Part shown: one piece after another, positions 54,850-63,368 of the stretch | Position numbering within the stretch: the first letter of the stretch is position 1 | Layout: every line of letters starts with the position of its first letter | Source of the DNA: Echinicola shivajiensis | GTDB lineage: Bacteria; Bacteroidota; Bacteroidia; Cytophagales; Cyclobacteriaceae | Assembly (NCBI RefSeq): GCF_018642165.1 | Contig: NZ_JAHHZM010000001.1 | Location: 1-64,000, forward strand | Direction: 5' to 3' | DNA: 64,000 nucleotides | Made by a program: the position numbers and the translations under genes | Notes under the pieces: model-generated | Told to the model about the DNA's origin: nothing | Database searches by the model: none | The model's input: the letters and a program-made list of their open reading frames with translations, nothing else

Positions 54850-55227
54850 CAAATATTAAAACACCCTACGTGAGGTATATTTCCCATCAAAACCCTCTCC
54901 AAAAAGTACCACGTATTCTTAGATTTTAGCCAAAAGTAAACGGATAGTATACTAGGCATCGGATAGGACTGGGAGCATCCATAGGGGGACGAGCGTAAAG
55001 AAATCAGTCTGTGACTGTTTTTAGCGAGTAGCCAGCCTGCAGGGCAGGAACTCTCATTTAAGAGCTGATTCTCCTCACAAAGCCCCAAATAAAATTTGGA
55101 CGTTCCCTAGACGTTCCCACGACGTCTCCTCGATGTTCCCTCTATGTCTCCTCTTTACTACTACTTACTCACGAGAACTAAATTCGTTCTACATAACAAG
55201 AATTACAAATTCCCAGGATAGTAGGGT
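54850..55227 (+). repeat. Full-length repeat E-D composite
   Basis: E at 54892-55048 (CTCCAAAAAGTACCACG, GATAGTATACTAGGCATCGG, GTCTGTGACTGTTTTTAGCG) followed by D at 55082-55227 (CCAAATAAAATTTGGACGTT, GACGTCTCCTCGATGTTCCC, TCTCCTCTTTACTACTACTT, GAATTACAAATTCCCAGG). At about 335 bp it is the cleanest example of the composite. It lies between divergent genes. Confidence 0.72.
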
Positions 55228-55289
55228 ATTTTTTAAGATTATGTTTTATTATCTTCAATTGAATTTTTAAACATAACATTATAACATTA

Positions 55290-56015
55290 ATGCGTAATCC
55301 TAAGTGGCACAGAGATGAAATTATTCTTGCTCTTGATTTGTATCATTCTTTAGAGCCGGGTCAAATTCATGGAAGAAACCCAGCAGTGATTGAATTATCG
55401 GAATTATTAAATCGCTTACCTATTTTTGATATAAGACCTGATGCGGTCAAATTCAGAAACCCAAATGGAGTTGGGCTAAAGTTGAGCAATTTTCTTGCGA
55501 TAGACCCCGAATATCATGGGAAAGGAATGCAAAGCTATAGCAAGCTAGACGAGCAGGTTTTCAAAGAATTTGATGGAAAGCGATATGAATTAAAGAAAAT
55601 TGCCAATTCTATCAGAAATGCTGTCAAAGACGTAAATCTGAGCAATAAGCTCTATAAAATCCCTGAAAACGAGGAGGAATCGGATTTTATCTTTAAAGAA
55701 GGAAAAGTGCTGTATAAATTGCACAAGTACCGAGAGCGCAACAGTAAACTTGTGCTAAAAAAGAAATCGCAACACCTTCAAAAATATGGTAGTTTGGATT
55801 GCGAGGCTTGCAGTTTTAATTTCCAAGTAAAATATGGTGATTTAGGGGCAGGATATATAGAATGCCATCACAAAGTACCTTTGTCTGATTTTGATGGGAC
55901 GGTTGATACTAGATTAGAAGATTTGGCTTTGGTCTGTTCTAATTGTCATAGAATGTTACACAAAAGCTTTGACACGCTATCAGTTGGAAGCTTAAAATCA
56001 CTGCTTAAATTATAA
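55290..56015 (+). CDS. HNH endonuclease with ScoMcrA-type head domain, near dnd operon
   Basis: 241 residues. Residues 5-115 (WHRDEIILALDLY, PAVIELSELLNRLPIF, FRNPNGVGLKLSNFLAIDPEYHGKG, VFKEF, ANSIRNAV) match the N-terminal head domain found in ScoMcrA-like HNH proteins, as I remember it. Residues 160-241 are an HNH nuclease with a zinc knuckle: C171-x2-C174, IECHHKVPLS (His193/His194) and C216-x2-C219-H220...H224. The SRA and sulfur-binding domains of ScoMcrA are absent, so nothing here reads phosphorothioate directly. It lies 513 bp upstream of dndC on the same strand and is a candidate restriction partner. It could also be an unrelated stand-alone nuclease. Confidence 0.85.
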   Translation: MRNPKWHRDEIILALDLYHSLEPGQIHGRNPAVIELSELLNRLPIFDIRPDAVKFRNPNGVGLKLSNFLAIDPEYHGKGMQSYSKLDEQVFKEFDGKRYELKKIANSIRNAVKDVNLSNKLYKIPENEEESDFIFKEGKVLYKLHKYRERNSKLVLKKKSQHLQKYGSLDCEACSFNFQVKYGDLGAGYIECHHKVPLSDFDGTVDTRLEDLALVCSNCHRMLHKSFDTLSVGSLKSLLKL

Positions 56016-56528
56016 TTATTCATATTGAATAAACTCTAAGAAAGAAAATAACACCAAGCAAGTAATTATTCAAAGTGCTAACTTTTGAATCTTAATTTCA
56101 AATAATACAAAAGGGAAAAGCTTTCCTGATAGTTATCTTCTTCTCAGCACAGCTTCATTTAACAACATATTCACACCTGCCTATTGAAGGAAATCTGGCC
56201 GTTCCGACCACACGAATGTATAGTTATTTTGGCCAGTTTATTTTTTAATTTTTGATGTGGTCATACATGATTACTTTTGAACATTAATTTTGGTATTATT
56301 TAGAAAGAAAGACCATTTTCAGGTAGAAAAAACAAAAAACTAATGAATAATATTTTTTTTGACCTTGAAATTTATTTTTTTGCTTACCTAAAATTAGCAG
56401 AATCCTCAATTTTAATACTACTTTGTATTTAATTTTAGGGATGTACTACGTCTTTAAATTTTGTAGCACCACGATATCTTATTGGTAATCTGTGATTTAA
56501 CTATTGTTAGTGTTTAGTTTTTAAAAAT
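56016..56528. other. AT-rich spacer upstream of dndC
   Basis: No gene, and none of the repeat modules seen elsewhere. AT-rich with scattered T-runs. It must contain the dnd promoter, but no clean TAnnTTTG site was found; a TACTTTG near 56424 is one base short. Confidence 0.4.
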
Positions 56529-57836
56529 ATGTCAAACCAATTTCTCGAAATTGAATCTGAAATAACCTCCCAGTATTTATATGACGAAAATGTAAATCGT
56601 CCATGGATCATTGGTTTTAGTGGAGGAAAGGACTCGACTTTGTTATTACAGTTAGTGTGGAATGCTTTGCGTAAAATCCCTAAAGAATTAAGAAATCGTG
56701 AAATACATGTAGTTTGTAATAATACTCTTGTAGAAAATCCAAGAATATTAACTTTTATAGATAGGACCTTAGAAAAAATTCAAGAGGCTGCTTCATCTTC
56801 AGACATTCCAATTATAGTTCATCAAACTACACCTGAATTAGAAGATAGCTTTTGGACAAATCTAATAGGCAGAGGATATCCGGCTCCCATTAATAATTTT
56901 AGATGGTGTACAGATAGGTTAAAAATAAAGCCTACCACAAAATACATTCAAAGTATTATTGAAAAGAGAGGGGAAGCTATTATACTATTGGGTACAAGAT
57001 CTGATGAAAGTTCAACTCGTGCTAGGTCTATGAAAAAGCATGAAAAATATGGACAGGATCGATTAAGAAAACATGTGCTTCCTAATGCTTTTGTTTATGC
57101 ACCCATAAAAGATATTACAACTAATCAATTATGGCAGTATTTAATGCAGATGTCACCACCTTGGGGAGGTACTCATAAAGAATTGGTCACGCTTTATAGA
57201 AATGCAAACAGCGACGATTGTCCCTTAGTGATTGATAATACTACACCATCCTGTGGTAATAGTCGTTTTGGCTGCTGGGTATGTACAGTGGTTAAAAAGG
57301 ATAAATCCATGGAGGGCTTAATTGATAATGGTGAGGATTGGATGCTCCCATTAGTTGAGATTAGAAACCTTATTGCTGACTATAGAAATGATCCAGAATG
57401 GAGGGAGGAATTTCGTAAAAATGGAATGCCAGGACCTGGCCCTTATAAAGAATGGGTTAGAGCTATGCTTTTAGAAAAAATCCTAGAGGCTCAGTATGAA
57501 ATACAACAGGATCAGCCAGAAATGATATTAATCAAGCATCAAGAACTAGTAGCTATTCAGCTTGCTTGGTATAGAGATGGATTGTTCAAAAATAAGGTCT
57601 CTGAAATTTTTAACCGAGTATACAAAAAAGAAATTGTTATGGGTGAACATGAAGAAAAGCTCCGCCGAGAAGAAGAGTTACTGAGAAAATCATGCAATGG
57701 AAATGATAGGGATTTTGAGTTAATCGCAGACTTGCTCAAGTTGCAAAAGACTAAATCTTTAATGAAAAGAAAAAGGGGATTGCATGATGATATTCAGTCA
57801 AGAATAAATGGCTATTTAAAAGAGGCGAAGAAATGA
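56529..57836 (+). CDS. dndC: DNA phosphorothioation protein DndC (PAPS-reductase-like ATP pyrophosphatase)
   Basis: 435 residues. PP-loop SGGKDST at 31-37, RWCTDRLK (Cys127), LGTRSDESSTRARSM, and a Cys set C231, C242, C249, C252 (TPSCGNSRFGCWVC), consistent with the Fe-S cluster and conserved layout of DndC. It activates DNA with ATP and takes part in transferring sulfur (from DndA) to the backbone. Its stop overlaps the dndD start (57833-57836, ATGA), so the genes are translationally coupled. Confidence 0.94.
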   Translation: MSNQFLEIESEITSQYLYDENVNRPWIIGFSGGKDSTLLLQLVWNALRKIPKELRNREIHVVCNNTLVENPRILTFIDRTLEKIQEAASSSDIPIIVHQTTPELEDSFWTNLIGRGYPAPINNFRWCTDRLKIKPTTKYIQSIIEKRGEAIILLGTRSDESSTRARSMKKHEKYGQDRLRKHVLPNAFVYAPIKDITTNQLWQYLMQMSPPWGGTHKELVTLYRNANSDDCPLVIDNTTPSCGNSRFGCWVCTVVKKDKSMEGLIDNGEDWMLPLVEIRNLIADYRNDPEWREEFRKNGMPGPGPYKEWVRAMLLEKILEAQYEIQQDQPEMILIKHQELVAIQLAWYRDGLFKNKVSEIFNRVYKKEIVMGEHEEKLRREEELLRKSCNGNDRDFELIADLLKLQKTKSLMKRKRGLHDDIQSRINGYLKEAKK

Positions 57837-59950
57837 TATTTAAAGAGGTTCAGTTTAAAAACTTCAGAATTTACCATGGCACAAACGTAATTTATCTTGC
57901 TCCTGAAGAAGAAAAAAACATCAACGTTGTAAGTGGTCTTAATGGATTTGGGAAAACTACTTTCCTTATGGGATTGGTGTGGTGTCTTTATGGTAGACAC
58001 ATGGATGAAGTCGATGAATTTTACAAAAAGGAAATAAAGGAATTTGGTGGATACGACAGGTACATAATCAATAGTCTTAATAATAAAGCTGCAAGAGAAG
58101 GAAGTACTAAATTCAGTGTCTCTATAATTATAAGTGATGTAAACATTCCTGAAATTCCTTGTCAAGAAATAAAGATAACCAGGAATTTTGATACAGTAAC
58201 GGGGAATCAAGATGAAGTAGAGGTATTAGCTGATGGTAGTAAAAATGAGCTAATCACAAATCTTGGCACTGATAAATTAACTGCTGAAGAGATCTTCATT
58301 CGTGATTTTATTTTACCTATTGAAATTGCTAAATTCTTTTTCTTTGATGCAGAAAAGATTATTTCATTAGCTGAGGTTTCGAGTAAAACCCAGAGGCAGG
58401 CTCTTAATTATGCATATTCTGAGGTCCTTGGTATAAAGAAATATGAAGATTTAAAGGCAGAACTTGAACAAGTTCGGATAAAATTAAGAAAAGACGCAGC
58501 TAGCAAAAGTGAACGAATTGAGCTAGAAGAAATACAACATAGGGTTAAGAATCATGAAATTGAAATTGAAGATTTTCATGATACAATATCCGAACTGGAA
58601 AAAGAAAAGGACGCTAAAGAATTTGAAGCGAAACAGATTCAAGAAAAGTTGATCCGGGAGGGAAATCAAATTACAATAGAGCAATTAGAAGAACTTAGGT
58701 CTAAAGCAAAAGATGCAGAATCAAAAATCAAGGAATTACAGGGAGAATTAAAGAATTCTTATGATATTATTCCTTTTGCCATTGCAGGCGAAAAATTTCT
58801 TGAAGTACTCAAACAATTAGAGATTGAATCTGAAGCACGAAAATCTAAATTAAATCTAGAAGAGGTTCAGACTAAAACGGATAAAATCATTAACGATTTA
58901 ATTGCTATGCCCAAACCAAAGGATGTAGTGATAGATTACCGTGTTGAAGATTACTATAAAGGAGCTATTCGAGACATAATTAAGAAACATTTCTATCCTC
59001 ACACAACTTTAGGGGACGATGATGTAGAGTATTTACATGACTATTCTGAAACAGAGAAAAATGAAATAAATGCATTGGCAAACAATCTTAAATTATCGTT
59101 TAAAGAGGCATTTAAAAGAATTAATAATGAATATAATTACTTCAGAAACGAGCTCTCAACCATTAACAAGCAGATCAAGAGCGCGGAGACAAAGATTGAA
59201 GATGAAGTAACAAATGGTTTACGTAAAAACCTAAAAAAAGCAGAAGACCGCATTTCTGAGATACAAGCTGAAATAGATTCCCTTAATAAGAAAATTGGAG
59301 GATATGAGAGTGATATAGGTATTTCAAATAGGCGTATTGGAGATATTACCAAAAAGATCAATGTTCATAAGCAAAATGCAGAACAGGACAAAGTAACTGC
59401 TAGGTTGATTGATGAATTAGAAGTTTTTATTCGAGAATTTAAAAAAGAGAAAAAGGAGTCGTTGGAAGCCCAAATCTTAAATGGACTTAACCAGCTCCTC
59501 CACAAAAAGAGTTTTGTTCATAAAGTGGATGTAGACATTATTGGAGATGAAGTCGATATTAAGTTAAGAAATAAAAATGGAGAGGAAATTAAGAAGGAAG
59601 GACTCTCCAATGGTGAAAAACAAATGTACGCATCTGCCTTATTAAAGGGCCTTGTTGAGGAATCCGATATTGAATTTCCAGTATTCATAGATAGTCCAAT
59701 GCAAAAGTTTGATGTAAACCATGCAAGAAATATTGTTAGATATTTTTACCCAAATATAAGTGATCAAGTAGTGATTTTTCCACTGGTTAAAAAAGAAATG
59801 ACAGAAGAAGAGTATGCTGATATTTTACCTAAAGTATCCAATGCATATTTGATTGCTAACCAAAGCAATGAAGAATCTAAATTTCAGGAAATCCAACCAG
59901 GAGAATTATTTGAAAAATTTGAAGAGCTAAATGCAACAATTGAATATTAA
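57833..59950 (+). CDS. dndD: DNA phosphorothioation protein DndD (SMC/RecN-like ATPase)
   Basis: 705 residues. Walker A GLNGFGKTT (35-43), FFFDAEKII (about 170), two long coiled-coil arms (about 190-280 and 420-560, Glu/Lys/Ile-rich), then signature GLSNGEKQMYASALL and Walker B FPVFIDSPM near the C-terminus. DndD is the ATPase that supplies energy or DNA structure change for sulfur insertion. The 3' end overlaps the next gene by 20 bp. Confidence 0.94.
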   Translation: MIFKEVQFKNFRIYHGTNVIYLAPEEEKNINVVSGLNGFGKTTFLMGLVWCLYGRHMDEVDEFYKKEIKEFGGYDRYIINSLNNKAAREGSTKFSVSIIISDVNIPEIPCQEIKITRNFDTVTGNQDEVEVLADGSKNELITNLGTDKLTAEEIFIRDFILPIEIAKFFFFDAEKIISLAEVSSKTQRQALNYAYSEVLGIKKYEDLKAELEQVRIKLRKDAASKSERIELEEIQHRVKNHEIEIEDFHDTISELEKEKDAKEFEAKQIQEKLIREGNQITIEQLEELRSKAKDAESKIKELQGELKNSYDIIPFAIAGEKFLEVLKQLEIESEARKSKLNLEEVQTKTDKIINDLIAMPKPKDVVIDYRVEDYYKGAIRDIIKKHFYPHTTLGDDDVEYLHDYSETEKNEINALANNLKLSFKEAFKRINNEYNYFRNELSTINKQIKSAETKIEDEVTNGLRKNLKKAEDRISEIQAEIDSLNKKIGGYESDIGISNRRIGDITKKINVHKQNAEQDKVTARLIDELEVFIREFKKEKKESLEAQILNGLNQLLHKKSFVHKVDVDIIGDEVDIKLRNKNGEEIKKEGLSNGEKQMYASALLKGLVEESDIEFPVFIDSPMQKFDVNHARNIVRYFYPNISDQVVIFPLVKKEMTEEEYADILPKVSNAYLIANQSNEESKFQEIQPGELFEKFEELNATIEY

Positions 59951-61520
59951 AACATCAGAGGCTAACAAAGAAATAGTCCAACAATTAACTTCTAAACTCA
60001 ATTTTGCAGCAGAATATGTGATCTGTCGGATTGCCTTGGCCTATAGTCTTTCTAAAAACATTAATCTTCACTTAAAGAATGATTATACTGATGCTAAAGG
60101 AAAAGAATTTAAAGACTATATTCTTTTTGGCGATCGCCAGAGCCTATATATCTCGATGATTGCGCAACATTATAAGCTGCATAAAAATGACCCTGATATC
60201 GGTAAGTATATTAAGCTTCATATAGATGATGGATTAGTGAGAATTAACAAGATATTTGAAGAGAACCCTCATTATAATGCTTTTGATTTTTTATCAACAG
60301 AAATTGAAAGTGGTATTGAGGCGCTTGAGTCTTCAGATATTTCTCATGAAGCCATTATTTATGATGAAAAAACGAGAAAGCTTAAAGTTAAGGATAAGGG
60401 AGCCTATCAAGATTTGATCGAGATAGAAGTGGGTAAAACTCTGGAAGATGCAGAACCAATCAAATTCCGTATAAACGATATTAATATCCACAACAATCAG
60501 CATATTGCTGTTGCTGGGGCTTCAGGCACAGGTAAAACACAGTTTGCACTAGAATTCTTACGTCAAATAGTGACAAAAACAAACGGAGTGGTAAATTTCG
60601 TTTATCTCGACTTTAAAGGATTAAAAGGGGATGATTTAGAATACCTGAAGCCGTTCTTTGATACGACCAACACTACTTATATAGATTGTCCTCAAATTCC
60701 ATTTCCACTGAACCCACTTTCTTTTATCGATAAGGATAATGAAACCAATAAAAAGATGGGAGTTGGTAAATTTGTGGACATAATTTCAAGCTTTGCTAAC
60801 ATAGGTAAAAACAAAGAACAATCTCTTAGAGAAGGTACATTAGCAGCGTTTGATTCTCATAAGAAGGATGAAAAGTATCCATCCATGAAGGAAATCTATG
60901 ATTTGGTCATGGATATTGAAGGGGATAAACAGAGTACTCTTAAGAATATTCTGTTCAGTTTAAGTGACTACACCATTTTCGAATCAGAAGTTGATCCTTT
61001 AAACACTTTCTTGGATCGAAATTATTACTTCTCCTTATCGGGGGATTTACCTTCAGAGATCCGTTTTACTGCTACTTTCCTAATCATTAATTATATCTAT
61101 AATACCTTTATGAACATGGCCAATACACCCGTGGAAGATGGTAAAGTAGGTATGCGTTATGTATTTTTGATAGATGAGGCGCACAACGTTTTCAATAACA
61201 AAAAAGCTCAAGGCCTATTGGATAAAATCCTGCGGGAAATCCGGTCTAAAGGGGTTTCTGTATTCCTGCTTTCTCAAGGGATAGAAGAATTTAATCAACC
61301 GGATATTGACTTTTCTAGTAACTGCGAAACAGCATTCTTGCTAGATATTAAAGATAAAAGTAATGTTCGGCTGATGAGTAAATTCTTAGGCATAGGAGAA
61401 AAAGAGCATAATGCTTTAATAAAAAACATGGGAAAAATCCAAAGAGGAGAGTCTATTTCAAATCTTAAAGAATCTCCTTATTTGAATATTTTTAGAATAA
61501 ATCAATACAGAAATGATTGA
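59931..61520 (+). CDS. dndE: DndE fused to a HerA/FtsK-type ATPase
   Basis: 529 residues, against about 110-130 for classical DndE. Residues 1-125 match DndE (NKEIVQQLTSKLNFAAEYVICRIALAYSLSK; DndE binds nicked DNA). Residues about 170-529 are a RecA-fold ATPase: HIAVAGASGTGKTQFALEFL (Walker A 196-203), VNFVYLDFKG, RYVFLIDEAHNVF (Walker B 411-420) and ILREIRSKGVSVFLLSQGIEEFNQPDID (sensor region), as in HerA-type translocases. It overlaps dndD by 20 bp and the following membrane gene by 8 bp. The ATPase may move DNA for modification or perform a restriction-side role like DndH; both are inference. Confidence 0.9.
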   Translation: MQQLNIKTSEANKEIVQQLTSKLNFAAEYVICRIALAYSLSKNINLHLKNDYTDAKGKEFKDYILFGDRQSLYISMIAQHYKLHKNDPDIGKYIKLHIDDGLVRINKIFEENPHYNAFDFLSTEIESGIEALESSDISHEAIIYDEKTRKLKVKDKGAYQDLIEIEVGKTLEDAEPIKFRINDINIHNNQHIAVAGASGTGKTQFALEFLRQIVTKTNGVVNFVYLDFKGLKGDDLEYLKPFFDTTNTTYIDCPQIPFPLNPLSFIDKDNETNKKMGVGKFVDIISSFANIGKNKEQSLREGTLAAFDSHKKDEKYPSMKEIYDLVMDIEGDKQSTLKNILFSLSDYTIFESEVDPLNTFLDRNYYFSLSGDLPSEIRFTATFLIINYIYNTFMNMANTPVEDGKVGMRYVFLIDEAHNVFNNKKAQGLLDKILREIRSKGVSVFLLSQGIEEFNQPDIDFSSNCETAFLLDIKDKSNVRLMSKFLGIGEKEHNALIKNMGKIQRGESISNLKESPYLNIFRINQYRND

Positions 61521-62028
61521 AAACGATAATGAAGAAACGTTTTTAGAAGAGTTACATAATCGAATAAAAGCTCCTTTACAACCCAATTTCAATTGGGCTT
61601 TCTGGGGTTATTTCATTGGAATTGTTGTTTTATTTGGGGGGTTAGGGGTTTGGTTTAGTATTTACGAAAGTACTCTATCTAATGAAAACGACAGTTACTT
61701 AGTTAGTAGAAATTTAGCAACTTTTTTCATCTCCATTTGGGCAGCATCCTTTATAGAAATTAATTCTTTACACCACATTCAAAATAAGTTATCAATATTT
61801 ATCTACACAACAATACTATTTGGTATTATTTTCTTTCTATTATTTTTGTCTTTTCAAATAAGTAGTGGTAAGTCTTTCTTTTTTTCTATACCTGGAATTA
61901 TATTATCACTTTTTGTTTGGTATTTAGCTTATGCTGATAGTGATAAATTCAATGAACAATCATATAATGCTAAACTGCGGAATGAAGTTGCTCAAAAGGG
62001 GCACGGAAAGAAATGGGAAAAACAATGA
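61513..62028 (+). CDS. Uncharacterised four-helix membrane protein inside the dnd operon
   Basis: 171 residues. A charged N-terminus (1-27), helices at about 28-50 (WAFWGYFIGIVVLFGGLGVWF), 65-84 (weaker), 93-115 (LSIFIYTTILFGIIFFLLFLSF) and 121-141 (FFFSIPGIILSLFVWYLAY), then a 30-residue basic tail (AKLRNEVAQKGHGKKWEKQ). No family recognised. It overlaps dndE by 8 bp at its start and dndB by 4 to 16 bp at its end, so it is cotranslated with them. No enzymatic motif. It could anchor the complex at the membrane or act as an effector. Confidence 0.8.
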   Translation: MIENDNEETFLEELHNRIKAPLQPNFNWAFWGYFIGIVVLFGGLGVWFSIYESTLSNENDSYLVSRNLATFFISIWAASFIEINSLHHIQNKLSIFIYTTILFGIIFFLLFLSFQISSGKSFFFSIPGIILSLFVWYLAYADSDKFNEQSYNAKLRNEVAQKGHGKKWEKQ

Positions 62029-63368
62029 ATAGCTTAGAAAATAATATAATTAAAGCGATACCAGTTGTTCAAAACAAACAAGATTTCCTAATAGGTGTAT
62101 TCACAATTGATCAGATACTTAAATTCACTAAATACACTAATAGGTTAATTGTTAGTTTTAATGAAGAAAATCAGCCAATTTATAATGAAGAAATTCAACG
62201 AGAAGTTGAGCAATCTAGGGTTAAAAAAATTGCAGATTTTTTGATCGATGATCCAGAAGCTACATTTCCAACTAACATCGTATTACATATCCCAATTGAA
62301 GTTATAGAAAGTCAAGAGCTTAAAGGTGATATTATTGAAATCCAGTTAAATAATAAAGTTTTCGAAGAAATTATAAAGGAGAAAGGGGATGTTTTTATTT
62401 CAATTATCGATGGACAACATAGAATTCGTGGGATTGAAGTAGCAATTGAAAGATTAGAACAGCATATAATTTCTATAAGTCAAACAAACAGGAATTCTTT
62501 ATCACATAACAATCTATCTGAAAAATATGATTACTATGTAAATAGACTTGAAGATTTAAAGAATATTCAACTAGTTGTTTCTTTTTTTATTGATAAGAGC
62601 CTCGAATATCAGGCTATGATTTTTTCAACAATTAATAGAACACAAAAAAGAGTTTCACAAAATTTGGTGTACAGTTTATTTGGATTAACTACGCAAGATT
62701 CACCACAAAAAACATCTCTTCAGTGTGTTCTTGCATTAAATGGACACGAAGCATCTCCATTTTATAAAAGGGTTAAATTTTATGGTGCTTCATATGATAG
62801 AAGAACAAGCCCTCCTCTTTCTCAAGCTACTATGGTGAGATCAATTGTAAATTTGATTTCAGAAAATTTAAGGGAATCAGAAAGAGATAGGTTTAAGAAA
62901 AGAAAAGATTTACTTAAAAGAACCCCTGGTTCAGAAAAGTTTCTCCCATTTAGAAATCTTTATGCCACAGATCAAGATTCTAAAATTTCAGATCTACTTT
63001 ATTATTATTTCAGTTCTGTTGAAGATATTTTTAGGGATTCAAGTGGAAATTCGTTTTGGTTTTTAGACCCTAGTAATTCAAGGCATAAGAACATTTTTCA
63101 CACATCTGTAGGATTTGATTCTTTATTAAAAATATTTGTTCAAATTCTAGAGGAAAACCAAAACATGATAGAAACAGCAAACAAAGATTTATTTGATTCT
63201 TATATGATTCGAGCTACACATTTAAACATTGGGGATGTTAATAGGTATTCATTCAATAACCGAGGAAAAAAAATTCTATTTTTAGACTTAAATTTAAGTA
63301 TTTGGCCATCGAATAATTATGAAGACAAGAGATTAATAGAGCTCAATCAACTTCTTGACCAAAATTAA
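62013..63368 (+). CDS. dndB: DndB, DGQHR-domain regulator/modulator of phosphorothioation
   Basis: 451 residues from ATG 62013, or 447 from ATG 62025, which would give the ATGA overlap typical of this operon. DGQHR motif at 133-137 (SIIDGQHRIRGIEVAIERL), with IADFLIDDPEATFPTNIVLHIP before it and STINRTQKRVSQNLVYSLFGL after, as in DndB/DGQHR proteins. DndB is a negative regulator of dnd transcription and of modification frequency. Its TAA overlaps the stop of the converging dndA by 2 bp. Confidence 0.92.
   Translation: MGKTMNSLENNIIKAIPVVQNKQDFLIGVFTIDQILKFTKYTNRLIVSFNEENQPIYNEEIQREVEQSRVKKIADFLIDDPEATFPTNIVLHIPIEVIESQELKGDIIEIQLNNKVFEEIIKEKGDVFISIIDGQHRIRGIEVAIERLEQHIISISQTNRNSLSHNNLSEKYDYYVNRLEDLKNIQLVVSFFIDKSLEYQAMIFSTINRTQKRVSQNLVYSLFGLTTQDSPQKTSLQCVLALNGHEASPFYKRVKFYGASYDRRTSPPLSQATMVRSIVNLISENLRESERDRFKKRKDLLKRTPGSEKFLPFRNLYATDQDSKISDLLYYYFSSVEDIFRDSSGNSFWFLDPSNSRHKNIFHTSVGFDSLLKIFVQILEENQNMIETANKDLFDSYMIRATHLNIGDVNRYSFNNRGKKILFLDLNLSIWPSNNYEDKRLIELNQLLDQN

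Noticed and set aside
56400-56440. TACTTTG as the dnd promoter
   Set aside because: One base short of TAnnTTTG and no matching -33 element at the right distance.
57557-58210. Minus-strand ORFs over dndC/dndD
   Set aside because: Antisense shadows of overlapping, well-supported genes.
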